Shown: positions 62,385-62,518 of the stretch, in pieces
How positions within the stretch are numbered: the stretch's first letter is position 1
How the letters are laid out: each line of letters starts with the position of its first letter
Assembly: GCA_012518615.1 (NCBI GenBank)
Contig: JAAYRU010000016.1
Location: 1-62,518, forward strand
Length of the DNA stretch: 62,518 bases
Direction of reading: 5' to 3'
Source: Christensenellaceae bacterium
GTDB lineage: Bacteria > Bacillota > Clostridia > Christensenellales > Aristaeellaceae
Position numbers and translations under genes: made by a program
Notes under the pieces: generated by a model
What the model saw: the letters and a program-made list of their open reading frames with translations, nothing else
The model's database searches: none
What the model was told of the DNA's origin: nothing

Positions 62385-62518
62385 CGCTCACTGTAGGGAA
62401 GTCAAACATTTGTGACACAGACCCCTTGGGTAATAGTGTTGCTTAAAAGCTGTTGACTGATATTTATTTTCTCTGATGTTTTAGTCAAGGTCTTTAGAGC
62501 GTAGCGTACCTTGATGAA
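62385..62518. other. Right edge, possible IS end
   Basis: No ORF. GGGAAGTCAAACATTTGTGA (62396-62415) followed by CACAG has the general look of an IS256-type terminus (compare the complement of 191-214). TCAAGGT (62485-62491) and ACCTTGA (62508-62514) form a perfect 7-bp hairpin. Too little is visible to be firm. Confidence 0.2.

Noticed and set aside
62385-62518. Definite second IS256 element at the right edge
   Set aside because: Only about 25 bases resemble an IS terminus and no transposase sequence is visible, so it is kept only as a low-confidence feature.

Overview
This window reads as chromosomal DNA of a low-to-mid-GC Firmicute of the class Clostridia, probably an uncultured gut lineage. 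Evidence: strong AGGAGG-type ribosome binding sites with frequent TTG/GTG starts, TTGACA-17-TATAAT promoters, the Asp23(yloU)-fakA(yloV)-recG gene order, scpAB, ruvCAB-queA, a DRTGG/CBS-type Mn-dependent pyrophosphatase, and gut-type glycan uptake genes. Many native genes use the Ile codon ATA heavily. No tRNA, rRNA or CRISPR array was seen.

Layout. 1-214: right end of an IS256-like element. 283-1443: membrane GGDEF protein. 1541-2924: nanA-yhcH, a sialic-acid module, facing left. 3324-4940: family II pyrophosphatase. 5024-6705: two secreted proteins. 6994-8118: PLP aminotransferase. 8194-8344: an imperfectly palindromic structured element. 8427-13157: an unusual three-gene operon (ICMT-like methyltransferase, GH3-type acyl-adenylating enzyme, GAF-GGDEF-HD-GYP sensor). 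13361-14692: glnA. 14849-27276: a long leftward housekeeping run (Asp23, FakA, RecG, cysteine desulfurase, HflX, three tandem VanY peptidases, TPR protein, M50 protease, ScpA, ScpB). 27351-29204: L,D-transpeptidase. Divergently, 29315-31567 encodes a nuclease-SNF2 helicase, followed by ruvC-ruvA-ruvB-queA-holin-like. rpsT lies at 35272-35544.

35.6-43.8 kb looks like an acquired carbohydrate island. It holds a decayed GH3 beta-glucosidase, a beta-propeller protein, an IclR regulator, an LplB/YtcP-type ABC importer and a DHDPS-family aldolase, with an IS-transposase remnant beyond it. Next is a TauAC-like importer that has lost, or never had, a neighbouring ATPase. Then come eno and ogt, two small leftward genes, a ThuA-like gene, a complete tatB-tatA-tatC set, a membrane-anchored alpha/beta hydrolase, a sugar ABC importer with an N-acylglucosamine 2-epimerase, and a zinc operon (fur/zur-znuA-znuC-znuB plus a secreted accessory protein) under a palindromic Zur-like box.

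Together the nanA-yhcH pair, the second aldolase and the AGE-family epimerase point to host or dietary amino-sugar and sialic-acid scavenging. Five predicted secreted solute-binding proteins carry signal peptides but no lipobox cysteine, which is unusual for a monoderm Firmicute.
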